64,000 bases of DNA from Siniperca chuatsi (GCF_020085105.1 NC_058051.1:834001-898000), one strand, 5' to 3'. Counted from the stretch's first letter, positions 21,227 to 35,048 are shown. The notes: a model not told the origin generated them from the letters alone. Numbers and translations: made by a program.

Positions 21227-24200
21227 GACGAGACTCTACAGTTACAGTGTTACTGCAGTTCGACCAGCATGCGTCTTGATGTTGTTTGACATTAAATCCT
21301 CACATCGACACGCTGTGAGAAGCAGATGAAGCAACCTCAAGAAAAAGAGCGTTGTTCTGCGTGACCAGCTGGTTTGGAGAGGCGTGCGCCAGTCAGCCAG
21401 ATATTTAACTTTAGAGACAATATACATATCTGTTTTTTGTTTCTGTTGGTTCGTTTCCAGGACTTGATTTTCAGAGCAGCGCACATTTCTGGAAAAAGCC
21501 TCAAGAACTCTGAGAACTTTCTTGCAGAAGATAAACACAAAAAAGCACAATATCTCTATCGGTTAAGTTCCTCTGGCTGCATTCATTCTTTGAAAGGCTT
21601 AAGTGTCTTTTAATCCACAATCCACACAAAAGTAAATGATGGCAACTTAATAATGTGACCACAGAACGCTGCATGAATGTAAAAATGCTCGATCATTTCA
21701 GAGAGCAAATATGACGCTGATGGCGCTCAGATCCATAGAGACAGTTCACTTTCTAATTCTCCTCCAGCACAATGGCTGACACATGGTGGAACTGTTTATC
21801 CTGCTGTATGTTTGAGGAAGATAACAGTGACTTTCCATTGTTGTGAGACTCAATAATAAATGATGCATCAGACGCTCACCTGCTTGACTTCCCACGTTTC
21901 CTTTGTGCGGCTCTGACGCAGCGTTTCGTTCAGACTTCCTGCGAGGCACCTGAAAGCCATTTCCGCTATTCTTCCCTGCACACTCAGTCCCAACAAGATC
22001 ACACAGAAACCCCTGCCGGATGCTGAGCAGCAGGACTCCACCTGTGCTGCATGCTATGCTGGATATTTCCGTGTGTGACCCCACACGACAAAGGTCACTG
22101 TCGCACACATCCTGCCCCGTTACAGAGGCTGTTGTTCATCGGGCATCGTCCTCCGCGGTGAGGGATCCCTGAACAGGTCATCTCTGACTTCTTACACTCT
22201 TCATTTCCCCCTTGATATCTTCTCCATCAGTCACACATCAGGCCGGTGGTGAACAAGCCAGCAGTTTAGCCAGATTAGCTGTCAGCAGTTAACTTGAGTT
22301 CACTTATTAGCAATGGAAATGTTGGCCAAAACTACAGAAATAAGACACAAGTTGGGTTTTACCCTGTCACACAGCTAGAGTACAGAGTACCTGTTTTTAT
22401 CTTTATCTTTAACAGTGTTTGGGTTCACATGCCATCAGCGAGCTTGTTATCTGCTTCCCCCTCATGTTCTCTTCCCTGTCTGGATGGTACTTGCTCTGAT
22501 TAGTGTGACCGTGTGTGATTATCTGAAAGTCAATTACCTTTTCATTGTAAAGAGTTTTTCTGGTGTCTTTTATGTGGGCCTGAAAAGTCACACTTTTATC
22601 ACAATTAAGGAGTTGATATTTAAACATCCGCCTGTCGAGTCTCCTCCTCCCCTTTGTTATGTTTTAAAGGCAGTAGCTGCTCTCAGACACACAGCAGGGG
22701 GGAGCGCTTGTTGCCTTGTTAGCTGTGCTCTGAGGAAACTGGCTCCTATTACTGGCCTGGTGTCACTCACCTTAACCCGACTGTCTGGGGGAAGATGTGC
22801 TGGGTTCTCACCAGAAGCTGTTGCGGTGAAACCTGCGACGTCCTGTGTCGGGACGCCACATGATTCGGCACCTCTGATTCCCTCCTGTAGGATGCAGCAT
22901 GGTGTCAGTCATGGAGGAGCGCAGACGCACATTCAGAAAAATATGCTTCTTTGTCATTTTAACAAAACAAGCCAAATTGATTTTGTAACTTTCTCCTTAT
23001 TATGAAAATAACATCTTATTGAACCAACCGGGTTTCCTAGAATTACTCGACAAATTATATGAGAAGTTTTGAAGACTTTACCACACAAAGTTATTTTATC
23101 ATTATTTAGCTGTTTCTGATCAATCATATTGTTTGCGGCCCGACAGCCAACGCTCCGAGGCCCTGTGCCAGTTTGTGACCCGGGGCTGAAGAGGGCCAGT
23201 GAAGCTAGAAACGTCACGTCTTGCCTCACGATCACGAAACCTTTTTGCATCAAAGCAGCCCAGGTGGTTGCTGTGTGTTTCCATGGTTACAGTGCAAACA
23301 GGAACAGGATGACTTTCCACGGTGAAGATTTGATTAAGAAAGATAAGAAATATAGGTTAAGTACAAACAGAGCTCAGGTGCACTCAAAGAAATGCCTCAG
23401 CTGAATGTATTTTATCCACGTGGCGAATTTCCACGTAAAACTATTACATTAATACATTAATATAGCCATATATCATCTAATCATGTTTGTTGGATGTAAT
23501 CAAATTGTTTCTATTGGAATTATCACAATGACATCGAACCAGTGTAATTTTCCTGTAAATCAAGCTATATTACATTGTACATTACATGTAACCTTCTGGT
23601 AGATCTAACATAACTATGTCACATTAACCCAATGTGTTTTTCCTCGAGTCATTTATACCAAAATGACTCTGCTCCAACGCATTTTATCTTTTGGCTGCAT
23701 TTCACTAATTCAACACGTTGTTTTCATGCATGTCTTTCACATTGTTAACATGCCTTCACAGATATGCAGTCACACTATGTACACAAATAAGTAAACAAAT
23801 CAAATAGCCTTTGTGTTTATTCATTTCATGAATTTAACAAAACTGCACAATGGCAAAAAAAGAGGCACAAACAACTGTACCCATGAGACCATGTACGCAT
23901 TAAAACAGGAAACAGGGATGTGCTGCTCGCAGAGCTCTGTTGGCCACGTCACTGCAGAACAGAAATTGGTCTGCACGAAATCAGCTGATCACTTTTAATG
24001 GCAGGGAGGAACGGAACAAGAAGAATCAGCTACCATGAGCTGTTAGATTAAGAGCTGCAGGTGCTAGAGCTACAAATCCAGCAGTCCATCAAGGCAAACA
24101 ACACCTTTTACCTCGCTGTGCCGTCCTGTAGGCGAGGCCCCTCGTGGCTTGGCAAGGATGTTAGGTGTTAATGGTTAGAGAAAAAGACAGAGACTTTGTC

Positions 24201-25980
24201 AACTTTCACAGAGGCGAACTCCAGATTTAGACCGTGGCAACACTTTGCTACAACTAAATAACAAACACGCATCAAAATTGTACATATTTTGTTGCTGCCT
24301 CACAACACGAGCCCACAGTTTGTGAATCACATTTAATTTTAGGTTCATAACACCTTTCTGTAATTGAACAACTGGAAACAATACATCAGCTGATGTAAGC
24401 TTAATGCAGATATACCAGTATCAATGTGTTGGCCTGACAACAGATGTTGAATCAGAAATCCCGAAAAGATGTCATTTTGAAACTGTCTCCAAGTAAAAAA
24501 AATACAAATGTTAGTTACCAGAGCCGTTACCAGATCCACTCAAACATCTCAAGCTGCTGCTTTTGGACTCTGGCAGCCTCTGCCCATCCAGAGTCCGCAA
24601 GAGTTTTTGAAAGACCTGGAAGGCTGGATGGGCAGCTCAGACCCAGAGCATAACTGAGGCCCGTGAGCACTGCGCAGGCACAGAGCACTACTCCTTCAAT
24701 CCCAATCATCACGTCTTTTGGTGACTGCTCTCCGCCCTCTGCCTGGACCACACAGATCCCAGGACCACCTCCTCTTTCTCAGCCTGGTCACGGTCCTTGA
24801 AGTCACAGAACGCACACACAAAAAAGAAGAAACATGTTTGTGTGTGTAATGGTCAAAACCAACAAAAACATCCCATTAAACACAGAGTCACTGAGGGCTG
24901 GGGCAGAGTTATTGTAGTTTTGTAGTTTTTTGTTAATAGTCCTGGATTTAGTCTAGTCTTGAATTAAGTGAACCAATTTCCAGGAAGATGAGTGTTACAG
25001 GACACCAGGATTAAACAATTACCTAAAGCCCCAGAAATCTTCGCCTTAAATATGCAATAAAAAACAAGTCTACAAACACTAAAATACTCGGTAAATACTT
25101 ACTTGCTGACAATTTCAAAATGCCCCAAACTTATGATGACACAGTTATTGTTAGAAAACGTCTGAAACACTCACCAAATTCTCACTTTGGCCACCAGAAA
25201 TCCCAAGTTCTGGCGGTCCACAGCGGGAGCGTGACGTTTCTCCTCTCACCGACACTGAGTAACTTCACTCTCGTTACATGTCCAACCTGGGCAATTAAGA
25301 TTTGTTAAAAAAAAACTAAATTACACCTGGTTGTGAATGTATCATATTGGAATCGACCTGAAATGCCATCCAATGAATGTCCAGCAGTTTTTTTGAGTGT
25401 GTAGTCACATCACAACATACCACCCAAAGCATCATGGTAACTCTGGTGGCAAAAACTAAAAACATATTCAGACCAAATGGAAATAAGAAAGAGAAAAGTC
25501 TAATAAATCTATACAAATCTTGTCATCTGTACATTGAAATAGTGAAAACAGAGCAAAACAGTCAAGAGTTTTATTCCTTAAAACGTAAAACAGAAAAATC
25601 CTTAAACATAAATGATTTGTTGCCTGGAAAATACGTATGATTATAGAAGTTAAGAGATAAATCAGTGGTAGTGTGAGTGTTTTAGAGCTCTCCCTGTGGA
25701 GAAATTAAGTGCTATCCATAAGTCGTGAGAATGACTTCATGGAGGTGGGAGCCAGCTCTCACTTCATTGCCTCCACCCACTTTCAGCACCTGAGGGTTAC
25801 ATCACATTCATGTACTATAAACAACAATAGGAAACAAAAGATCCCATGACATGGACGTTACACACCTCTTATATCTTGTTGCAGAGCCGGTTGTGATAAT
25901 GTAATTCACAGCTGTTTGCAGGATGTAAAAAGTGCTTTATTTTTCACTCAGTTAGATACCTGTATTCAGCTGCAGGAATC
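21227..25980. other. Intergenic, mostly AT-rich DNA
   Basis: Open frames at 22415-23005 (+, 196 codons, non-ATG start) and 24527-24751 (-, with a hydrophobic stretch) are unassigned. Neither has convincing gene context. No known repeat is certain. Confidence 0.35.
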
Positions 25981-25984
25981 GAGA

Positions 25985-27240
25985 CGAACGCCAGTCCAAT
26001 ATTCTCTCTGTTAGCTTTGTTTGGTCTCCAGCAGCTCCTGAGGGAAATATCTGGCTCTTTAGCTGCTAAAGGCTCCACTATGTTCACCAGCTAGCTAACT
26101 GTGAGCATGTATGGAAAGCCAAGTGGACCATAAACATCTCAGAAACGTAGTGTACCATCCAACAGGCTCGTTACAAAAACGCCTGTCGAGGCTACAATGA
26201 ACCCCTCCGCAGGCGACAATCGTAGCCTCGGCAGGTGACAATTGGAGCCTCGCCGAGACGCAAAGAAAGAACTGCCCAATGTGGGACTTGAATCAAAGGT
26301 CAGTGCACTAACACTGAGATATCTGCATAAGGGGAAATATCAAGTATTGTATTGTTGATAAGTATGTTTCTTTGCTTTTTATCTTGTCTTAAATGCTCTA
26401 AGCTGCTGTAACAGAAAAAAATCCTGCTGGAATTAGTAAAGTACTCTATCTATCTTACTTGTGTTGGCGGTATGATGGCTTTTAGCCTTTATAATTATAA
26501 TTGAATAATAACACCTAATTTTGTTTTATGACCTACAATCACAATAAAAATGTTTTTCGTATTCATTTTCAAATGTTCTGTTGTTGATGCATGGATTATA
26601 AAGTAATGCAACAGCATTTTATTGTATTGCCTGTTCATGTGCAGCTGAGTGACCCTAACGCATCATGTCTATTTTTAAAATGAAAACACTTTAATTTTAA
26701 GTTTTCCTCAGGATGTACTTTGGACAGTAAAGTCTGTCCTCAATAATTAGAAAGATCAATGGCATAGAGCCGACAGCAAGCACGCCAAAAGTAGTTACAA
26801 ACAATGACCAATAGGTGTCGCACTGTATGAACCTCCTCATCAGGATGGATATCTTGACAGCTAGACAAAAACAACAACAACAACAACAACAGGTGCAGTA
26901 AATAATCTACAGAGCCAGTGAGCATCATGCGAAGCCTCAACTATTGTAAGTCAGTAAAGCCTGCCTCACCTGCGTGTGGCTACAATTGTCGCCTCGGCAG
27001 GATACGATTGTAGCCTTGCCCAGGGGTTTACTGTAGCCTCAGCAGGCGTTTTTGTAACGTGCCTGTTGGATGGTACACTACACTTCTGAGATGTTTATGG
27101 TCCACTTGGCTTTCCATAGAGTACGGTAGGTTTATCTCTGGAAACAGCTGCTGGAAACCAAAACAGCAAAGTTGTTAAAAGCAGTTGAAAGAGGCCCAAA
27201 AGCTCCCTAGAGCTGAATATTCTCTGTGAATGACACCATT
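25985..27240. mobile_element. Long inverted-repeat (foldback-like) structure
   Basis: The left arm at 26108-26250 and right arm at 26975-27122 are inverted copies of about 140 bp that I judge about 85% identical. Shared phrases include TATGGAAAGCCAAGTGGACC, TAGTGTACCATCCAACAGGC and ACAAAAACGCCTG. Weaker inverted similarity extends outward (GCAGCTCCTGAGGG and CAGCTGCTGGAAACC). The loop of about 725 bp has a CTGGAATTAGTAAAGTA-CTATCTATC retroelement-like tail (26395-26455) and a (CAA)n run (26868-26891). No transposase is present. Confidence 0.75.
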
Positions 27241-27967
27241 TGATGCATTATTCAAATAAAAATATTGATTAGAGCAGCTTTAATATTTGCTGTGCAGAAT
27301 AGTATTTGGGGTGTTGTATATTTTTGCGTCCCGGAGGAGAACAGTGTCCTCCATAGAACCAGCCTTTTGGCTCATTACGTAAAGTGTCTGCTGGTTTTGA
27401 GATGATGCTCAGTGCCACCAGTGCGAGAGCCAGCACTGGTGAGGAGCTGTTCTGGTGTCATGCTGTATCTTTTGTTATACTGTTACTGTACTATGTGTAT
27501 AACAGTCGGTGTGTTTCTGTTTCCTTGCCATCTTGTGCCCAGTGGGTAAAAGTTAAACCAGTATAGAGTTGAAAACACTCCATATCCATGAGAATGTAAA
27601 ATACTGAAATCTGTAATAGTATCTCATCTCAAACTGACTTCAGTTGGTCTCAGTGCTGCATTCAGAGACCTGAATGTCCTCCGATTAATGAATTCACAAC
27701 AGAGGAAACTAAAGACAAGAGACACCAAGAGACTAGCGTCTCCATATCTCCATCCATACGGTTCTACCTCAGCGGTATCGGCCTTCAGGTTGCCGTGGTA
27801 ACACGCACAGAGATGTGGTTGTAAGCGTGTCTGAGTCAGAAGCTAAAGTAAATGTCCCTGAAACTTGTGAAAGATACTTATCCGGGAGCGGAACAGGCAA
27901 AATAATACAGCCAGAACTTGGCTCCAACACAAAACCTCTGCAGGCAAACAGAGGGGCAAGGTCAGTG
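27241..27967. other. Intergenic DNA
   Basis: A palindromic TTACGTAA lies at 27375-27382. No gene is recognised. Confidence 0.4.
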
Positions 27968-28262
<295 letters not shown>

Positions 28263-28327
28263 GCTGCACCATGAGTGTGAATGGAGCATGAATACCCACC
28301 TCCACTTGATCACGATCTCTCTGAACA

Positions 28328-28364
<37 letters not shown>
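28328..28364. repeat. (CA)n microsatellite
   Basis: About 18 CA units lie 65 bases after the long tract. Confidence 0.93.
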
Positions 28365-28366
<2 letters not shown>

Positions 28367-29044
28367 CTTCCTGTGCAGCATCACTGCTTTTGATTCTCTT
28401 TCAGTCAGACGTGTAGGATTTGAATTTTTTTATGTCTAAAACCAATATTATATCAATACATTACCATTATACTGCTAATCAAAATGTTCAAATCTGATCA
28501 TTTTCATGCTGAAAGTGTTTCAACGTGTCCTCCAGCGCTTCACCATCAGCCCAGACTTTGAGGTCTTCCTGGACCTCATCATCCAAGAGACACTCATTCT
28601 TCTTCTGATGCTTGTATCTCAGTATACTGACTTACAGACAAAAATATATGACCGGTGCAATTTACACTATGTTATTCCAGTTCAGCCACAAGAGGTCAGG
28701 AGTGCATGCTTTATATTATACTATGTGTGAAGGCTGCAGTGCAGAAACACACAGAACATAACATACCTGAGCCGAAGCTACATGTATTCACAACATTTGT
28801 AGTTTAGCTCTTCTTCTTCTTCTTCTTCTTCTTCTTCGTCTTATTTTATTTTTGCATCAGTCAGGGGAGCAAGCAGCAACAGAGATGTAATTGTCTGGTT
28901 TCTCTCCTCTTCATTGTCTGCTCTCTGTACGAACACGTGTCACTGTTGAACCACATTTCTCTCATTATTCGTTTCTCTGATGTTCGTCACCCACCAGCAG
29001 CATTTCAGAGGGAAATGTTGCGCTTTGTACTGCGCCTCATTTAT
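28365..29044. other. Intergenic DNA with (TTC)n
   Basis: A (TTC)n run lies at about 28808-28838. Nothing else is recognised. Confidence 0.5.
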
Positions 29045-29425
29045 TTCACAGTTATAGTTACTAGTTACTGGACAAATTAAGATTTTATATATAATATGAT
29101 GCCCTGTTACAGATTAAACAAGCCAAGCGTATGTATGAAGTTAAAATGAGCTGCACCTCGACCAGCCGCTGCAGTAAAATGCTACTTACACATTTATACA
29201 TCAGTAATAATAATCTAATGACATAATATCTAATAACAGCCACAGGGGACATTGTTCGGCATTGAATACTTTTACTTTTCACACTTCAAGTACATTTTGC
29301 TGATATTACTTACATCATTTTACTTTTTCAATGCAGGACTTTTACTTGGAGTATTTTACTGTGTGGTATTAGTACTTTAACTGAAGTAGAAGGCCTGAAT
29401 ACTTCCTCCAGCACTGTCTACTATA
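29045..29425 (+). repeat. Teleost interspersed repeat of the 'AGTACTTTTACTT' type
   Basis: TAGTTACTAGTTACTGGACA at the left is followed at 29264-29420 by ATACTTTTACTTTTC, TCAAGTACATTTTG, AATGCAGGACTTTTACTTG and GAATACTTCCTCCAGCACTG. These follow a repeat widespread in fish genomes. I recognise the family by sequence only and cannot give its formal name. Confidence 0.65.
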
Positions 29426-29589
29426 AATACATTAGACTGTTAATTAATAATTGATTGCTAAATAACAGTCATATTGTACATATTCTTTATTATTTTCTTT
29501 TTTTTATATTCTTTAATATCCTATCCCAAATGTTATATTTAGGATTCTTGACCTGCAGTACTTGCTTTATATTTCTTCATGTTTATTGT

Positions 29590-29900
29590 TTTGCAGAGCC
29601 GGAGAGAAGCCCCACCCCGAACCAAGAGCAAAGTCTGGCCTCCTCACCACTGCTGCCAACCGGCAACTGGAAGCCTGGAGGACTCGCTGTGAGCCTGCAG
29701 AGGTGGGCTGTCGAGGGTCCGCAGGGCGCTCGCTCTGCAAAGCCTTTGCGCTTCTTGAGAGAAAGCCAGTAGGTGGCTGCGGATCAAGAGGGCAGATCAG
29801 TGGGCGAACGCTGCTGGGACGCAGGCTGGGATTTGATCAGCCCCAGCTGGCTCGCCTGGGTGAGGGTGTCTGATGCTGGAGCACCCGAGGACCCCAGGTT
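29590..29900 (+). mobile_element. LINE C-terminal fragment (post-RT region)
   Basis: The + frame has RQLEAWRTRCEPAEVGCRGS, then GRSLCKAFALLERKP. This matches the 'W.T.C.PVEVGCRGF...S..R.L..LGI' block that follows RT in a family of fish LINEs. The reading frame ends at the TGA near 29871. Only this end of the element is visible. Confidence 0.5.
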
Positions 29901-32900
29901 CCTGCCCAGCACATCTGCAGGATGTATCTTTCATGTTGCAGCAACACAAGGTTTTCTTTTTAGTTTTCCATTGTTCTTTAGTTCACAGATGCAATCTCAA
30001 AATTGTCACACTCCATTTGATGATGTGCAGTTGCCTGTTTCAGATGGCCACGCTCCAAACCTGCTGTGATGGAGACGGACGGGAGGCAGTGAATAGCACA
30101 AATCGGGATGAAAGGGGCGCACACTTTGAGACAGTCTCTCCTCAGAGGCTTTAATGGTGTTGCGCTCGGTTGTACACTATAAATGAAAGGAGGTACGAAC
30201 TCTGCCTTCTTTGACACCACACACCGGACCAATCTCTGGGTAAAGTCGGTGGGATTGTTGATAAAAAAATAATAATAATAATAATAATAATACTACAGCA
30301 GCTCTGCAATAAATCCTCCTTCATGAAGGTTGTAAAGTTCAGTTTGCGTTGAAGCTGTTCTAGAAACGTGTTGATTCAAGTGTCGGATCATCACAGAGGA
30401 TGCAGTTTGTGCTGCTGTTGAACTGCATCGTGTTGCACCGAGAGGGGTTTCTGTTGTTTAGCCCACTCTCATTGGCTGGACAAAATAATGGAAACAGCTG
30501 TCAGTGTAACGCAACTGGCCGCTGGCAACAGAGTATACATGCACTTATTTCCTGCCTTTTATACATTTTAATGAATCGAGCAAATATAAACAAATCATGA
30601 TAAAATTGGTTATTGTGCTTTCCACAATAATTGGGGTATAACAAAAAATAAAAATACAATGTAAACCTCTGTAGAAATCCTACCTTTTCCTTTCAGGTTC
30701 CTTTATATAAGCTATGCCTCGTACCTTATAGATAATAATGTTGTACTTGCATCTTTACTCAGCACTGTGCTTAACGATCTAATTTTTGACTTAATTTAGG
30801 ACAATATGAACTGTTAATAAAAATACAGATTAAATACATTTTGAATCTAAAAATGTAACCAGCTGTACCCATCTTTAGCCCTGAGTAGTGTCTGCAGGTA
30901 TTCCTTTCAGGCTGCACACAGCCTGAGAGGCGAAACCCAGGACGAAAAGTCCTCCAAGCACTACTACCCATTGCTGCTCGTTAAGCTCATTGCTCTGAGC
31001 CACAGTGATAACTGAAGGAGACTCAGGTGAACACATCAACATCTCAATCAACTCCTCTCTTCTCTCATGCGGAACATGGCAGCTGGACGGCAAGAGGACA
31101 ATGTTCAGACAGACTTCAGTAAGAAAATCAACCTCCATCACTGGGGGGGCGAGGTGTCACATCCCCCCAACACATGGAAAACTGTCACCTCCAATAATGG
31201 CCTAATGACCAGTCATCAAATGTTTCCAAAAGCTAAAAGAAAGCTGTAATGTCCCCTCCTCAGTATTCAGTGATTCCTCTTTAGAGAAGTTTGCCTTTAA
31301 TTGAAAGATATATATCAGTGAACTGTTTGTCCTCTTGTGCCCGTGTCTCTCGTGGTGTTCCCCCGTGTTCCCTTTTAGGCCCACTTTGACTTGCATTATG
31401 TGTATATATAGAGTATATATGCTTCTACTGGCGTCTGTTTTAAAAACACTGCATCTCCTACCATTGTTACGCTGATGTCCTGCAGCCGTATCTTCTCGTC
31501 TCTTTTAAATTGTCTCCAGGATGTCAAATGCTGGACGGTCTAAAAATGTCTCCAGCTTAGTAGAAATATTTGATTTAAGCTTTAAGCTTTGACAAACAAA
31601 TAAATCTGTTGTTAGGAGGAGCTTTTTCCACACACGATCTGTTGTGAAAATAAAACCCTTTCTCTCTTCTGCAGATCTAGAAACTGCAATTATAATAATA
31701 ATTATTTTGAAACTGACCTTACAAATATTTTAATTTCACTGCAAGATTTTCCAAACGCTCTTGTGTTCACTCAAATAATGTTTTTTAAATAATATTGAGG
31801 CCATAACATGACACGCTGATGATACCTTTTCAAAGAGTAAAACGATCTCTCCTCTTCTCTGCCTCCTCCCATAGTTTTATGTTCTGAAGCAGCTCATTAT
31901 TTAACCACCTCCATCTTTTCAGATGCAGCCTTGCAGATGTTCTTGTCTTTCTTTCGGTCTCCCCTCCTCGTCCTCGTGTTTGGCCCTGATTCGTCCTCTG
32001 AAATAAAGAGGCTGAGCGTGTAGGAAGCTGTGGCGTGTTCCAACACCTCACGCATGAAGGCAAGCCAAGGCCAAGCAGCTCTGAGTTTATCTTAATTAAC
32101 GTCTCGTCTCACAAGGCTTAAAGTCCAAAACCACGCGATCAGCCAGAACAGCGTTTGATGGAAAGAACAACAAACATATGGGCATCTCTTCTACAATTAA
32201 GCTTTATTAAATAATATATAATAATAATATATATGCAGTGTGTTTACAGGGTGGTTCTAGAGGAAAGATTGTCAGGTCAATAAAATCACCCTCGGAGAGC
32301 ATGAATGTGCAGCACATTCGATGTCAGTACAAGTGGGCGTTTTGGTTTGATGGGAGGCTGGATTACTGACTTACTGCCCTGTGGGGCCCCGGACCGTCGG
32401 GGGGCCTGACGGCTCCATGTTCGTTATGTGGTGTTTATGGTGACTTGATTAATTGCAAATCAGTTTGGTAATACTTTTATGCACAGCAAAAAACCCAATA
32501 TTAATGAAAATGGCAGGGCACGGAGTGATCCACGCCATATAACAGCAATGTCCCTGGTGCAGCTCTGGTGTTGCATGTCAAACGCCTCTCTCTCCCCTTG
32601 TTTCCTGTCTGCCGCCACACTATCATCACCCGCAACCTCTTTCACTGTAATCTGATAAAGATATAATCTTTTTCTATCTGTCAACCTTCTAGAAGTTTTC
32701 TGTGGTAAAGACGAAGCACGGTTATATACTGTTATTTTTTGTGCTAAAGAAAAGCCTGAAGCTCATTACTTTTGGGACAAGTAGTCACATGTGACACTTA
32801 AGCAGTGAGAAATAAACTAAGTATGCAGCGCCCTGCAAAGCGAAGAGTCTGTGGTGCTTTGTCCTCAGTTAGATTCTTGCTGATTGCAGTGCAGTGGCCT

Positions 32901-33799
32901 AAGCCTCGGTAAATTCCCCTTTTGATTAGAGGCACAAATAAAGCTTCACTGGCCACTGAGCTGTGACAATAGACAGTCTGCTCTCTAAGTCCAGCCAGCC
33001 TGGTATTCAAGGCAATGAATGCCACAATGGGATGGCATAATACAAAAGCAGGGCTTGTTTTCATCTGACAGTGTTGGGTTTTTAGCCCTGCTAGCAAAAG
33101 CAAAGGGCTCTCAGGATGGCAAATCACTCTGATGGTCAGTTTGCCTTTGGGCTTGTTTGGATTTAAGGAATAGCAACGACTCCAGGGGCCACAAACAGAC
33201 TAACAGGCTGCACACACTGCCGCACATTATCGTGGGTGTCAACTCAAACCAGCAGTTTTTTATTAGTTCCCCAAATCAGCAGGTTCCTGCTAGTTTTTTT
33301 GTTTTTGTTTGCACACATATACAACGGCATAAAACCAGATAATAGCTGATGCAACAGACCTCAACTTCAGAAAAGAAGAGAACAAAGAAAAATATACTAA
33401 ACTAATAAATACAACATGATTTAGCAAATTACAAAGAAAATAAATGACAATAAGAAACACACAAAATTAACAGAAGAGTTCACAAAACAACAATCATGTA
33501 AAAAACAGATAAAAGTAAAGAACTAGTCATGAATTAAATGTGATGTGCCTTTTTGATATTAATGAGAGCTTATTAAGTTGAAACCATCGTGCAACTCAAC
33601 ATTTCCTCATAAGTGTGTAAATCTGTCTGTGATAAAACATATTGGTGTTGTAATCATTAAGATCAGCAGTGTCTGTGGGTGCAGCGTTGCATGCTGCAAC
33701 AACCAAAAACCAAATGGGTGACTGAGGGAGGAGAGCACCCAGCAACTGAGCTCCGAGAGGGTTTCTGAAGGAGCACTGGCACACAGGGCCCAGGTGTGT
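29901..33799. other. Intergenic AT-rich DNA
   Basis: An (AAT)n run lies at about 30266-30292. About 32570-32690 resembles a SINE tail (GTTGCATGTCAAACGCCTCT, TTTCCTGTCTGCC). The ATG frame 31141-30875 on the - strand encodes 88 residues with a hydrophobic segment WVVVLGGLFVLGFASQAV but matches no known family. No gene is supported. Confidence 0.4.
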
Positions 33800-34370
33800 T
33801 GCTGATGACCCTCTGCCCCGCCCACCTCCAGTACCTGCAAAAAAAGCAGCCACACAAGCCAAGTAACGGGCGGACAGCGTGGAGAGGGTCGTCTCAGTAT
33901 CATCAGCAAACAAAATGGTACAAGAGTCATGACAAATCATTCCTATAAATAAGAAATAATAAGGGTCCTAAAACAGATCCTTGTGGCACCCCACATGTTA
34001 TATATGACTCCGTTTGAAGCTCAAACATTTGTTATTACATATTGCTCCCTCTCACTCATATAACTAGTTAACCACTTTAGTGTATGACCTTGGCCTGTTT
34101 TAATTTGGCTTACAAAATATCACGATTAACGTCAAGCGCTTTAGAAAGATCTTAAAAAAAAAAAAAAATAAATACTGCTTTTTAAAGATCTTTAGGAGCA
34201 ATACCAGTTTCCATAGATCTGCCAAAAAATGTGAGTGAGAGGTTCCAGAATATAATTAGATACCTCTTTTACTAACAAACTACTAATTTCATCATGACCA
34301 GCAGAGGTGTGGTTTTTTTTACATTTTTAATAATATCCCTTACTTACATCTATTTGAGTTGGATCAAATA
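33800..34370 (-). mobile_element. LINE reverse-transcriptase remnant, minus strand
   Basis: On the minus strand, frames in order give TSAGHDEISSLLVKEVSNYI and LEPLTHIF (34290-34220), then LSKALDVNRDIL (about 34145). ITCGVPQGSVLGPLLFLIYR (about 33995-33940) and TILFADDT (about 33910) follow. These are the finger, palm and catalytic FADD motifs of a non-LTR RT. They lie in different frames with stops between, so the copy is dead. The 'SAGHDGISS...CGVPQGSILGPLLFLIY' pattern is common in fish LINEs. It is a different family from the ones at 5 kb and 17 kb. Confidence 0.82.
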
Positions 34371-35048
34371 GTAATTTACAAGGATACTGATTTTCAATGA
34401 TTTAATATTGATTTTTATATGTAATATTTTTCGGAGTCATTTTCTGACAATGTTGATTAGCCACACTGTTTTTGGCAAATAACTTAATGGTGTGCAAAGT
34501 AAAAAAAAAAAAAAAAAGAAGTACTATAGTAGAAGCTGAAGGTCATACCTCATCCTCCAAGCTTGCGGAGGCGCACTGTCATGCCTCTTTGCGTCTGAGC
34601 GGCAAATAAATGTTTATTTAACTACTAACTACACACACAGCACAATAACTACTAGACACACAAGCAAACTAACGACTAGTAGACACTCAAATGAACGAAT
34701 AAATGCAACCACGAATGAATGATATAAACACAGCGATGAATAATTAATAAGTGAATTAATGATCATTTGACACTAGAGGATGCAGTGAAAGCTTATTTGG
34801 TTGGCGATATTAACTTGTGTAAACACAGGAAACTGCTATGTGGACAAACTTTAATAGTTTGGGAAAGTCAAGGGAGATTATTATTAGTAATTAGTAATTT
34901 AGCCATCATACCTATGCTGATGGGAGATCCTAATTTGTATCTACGTAATTGTTCCTATGAAGCATCATTTACTATGATAAAGTCTTGATTCCATAACGTT
35001 TTGTCACGTTGATAAATCACTGTGCACACTCAGTATTTACATTATATA
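34371..35048. other. Intergenic AT-rich DNA
   Basis: Poly(A) runs lie at 34500-34516 and, within the LINE, at about 34153-34167. About 34620-34700 has short CTA-rich near-repeats. No gene is seen. Confidence 0.4.

Noticed and set aside
22415-23005. 196-codon + strand frame
   Set aside because: It starts at a non-ATG codon and has no recognisable domain, promoter or splice support. Its length alone is not convincing.
33596-33940. 114-codon - strand frame with ILFADDT as a gene
   Set aside because: The motif is from a decayed LINE RT; the rest of the frame has no RT similarity.
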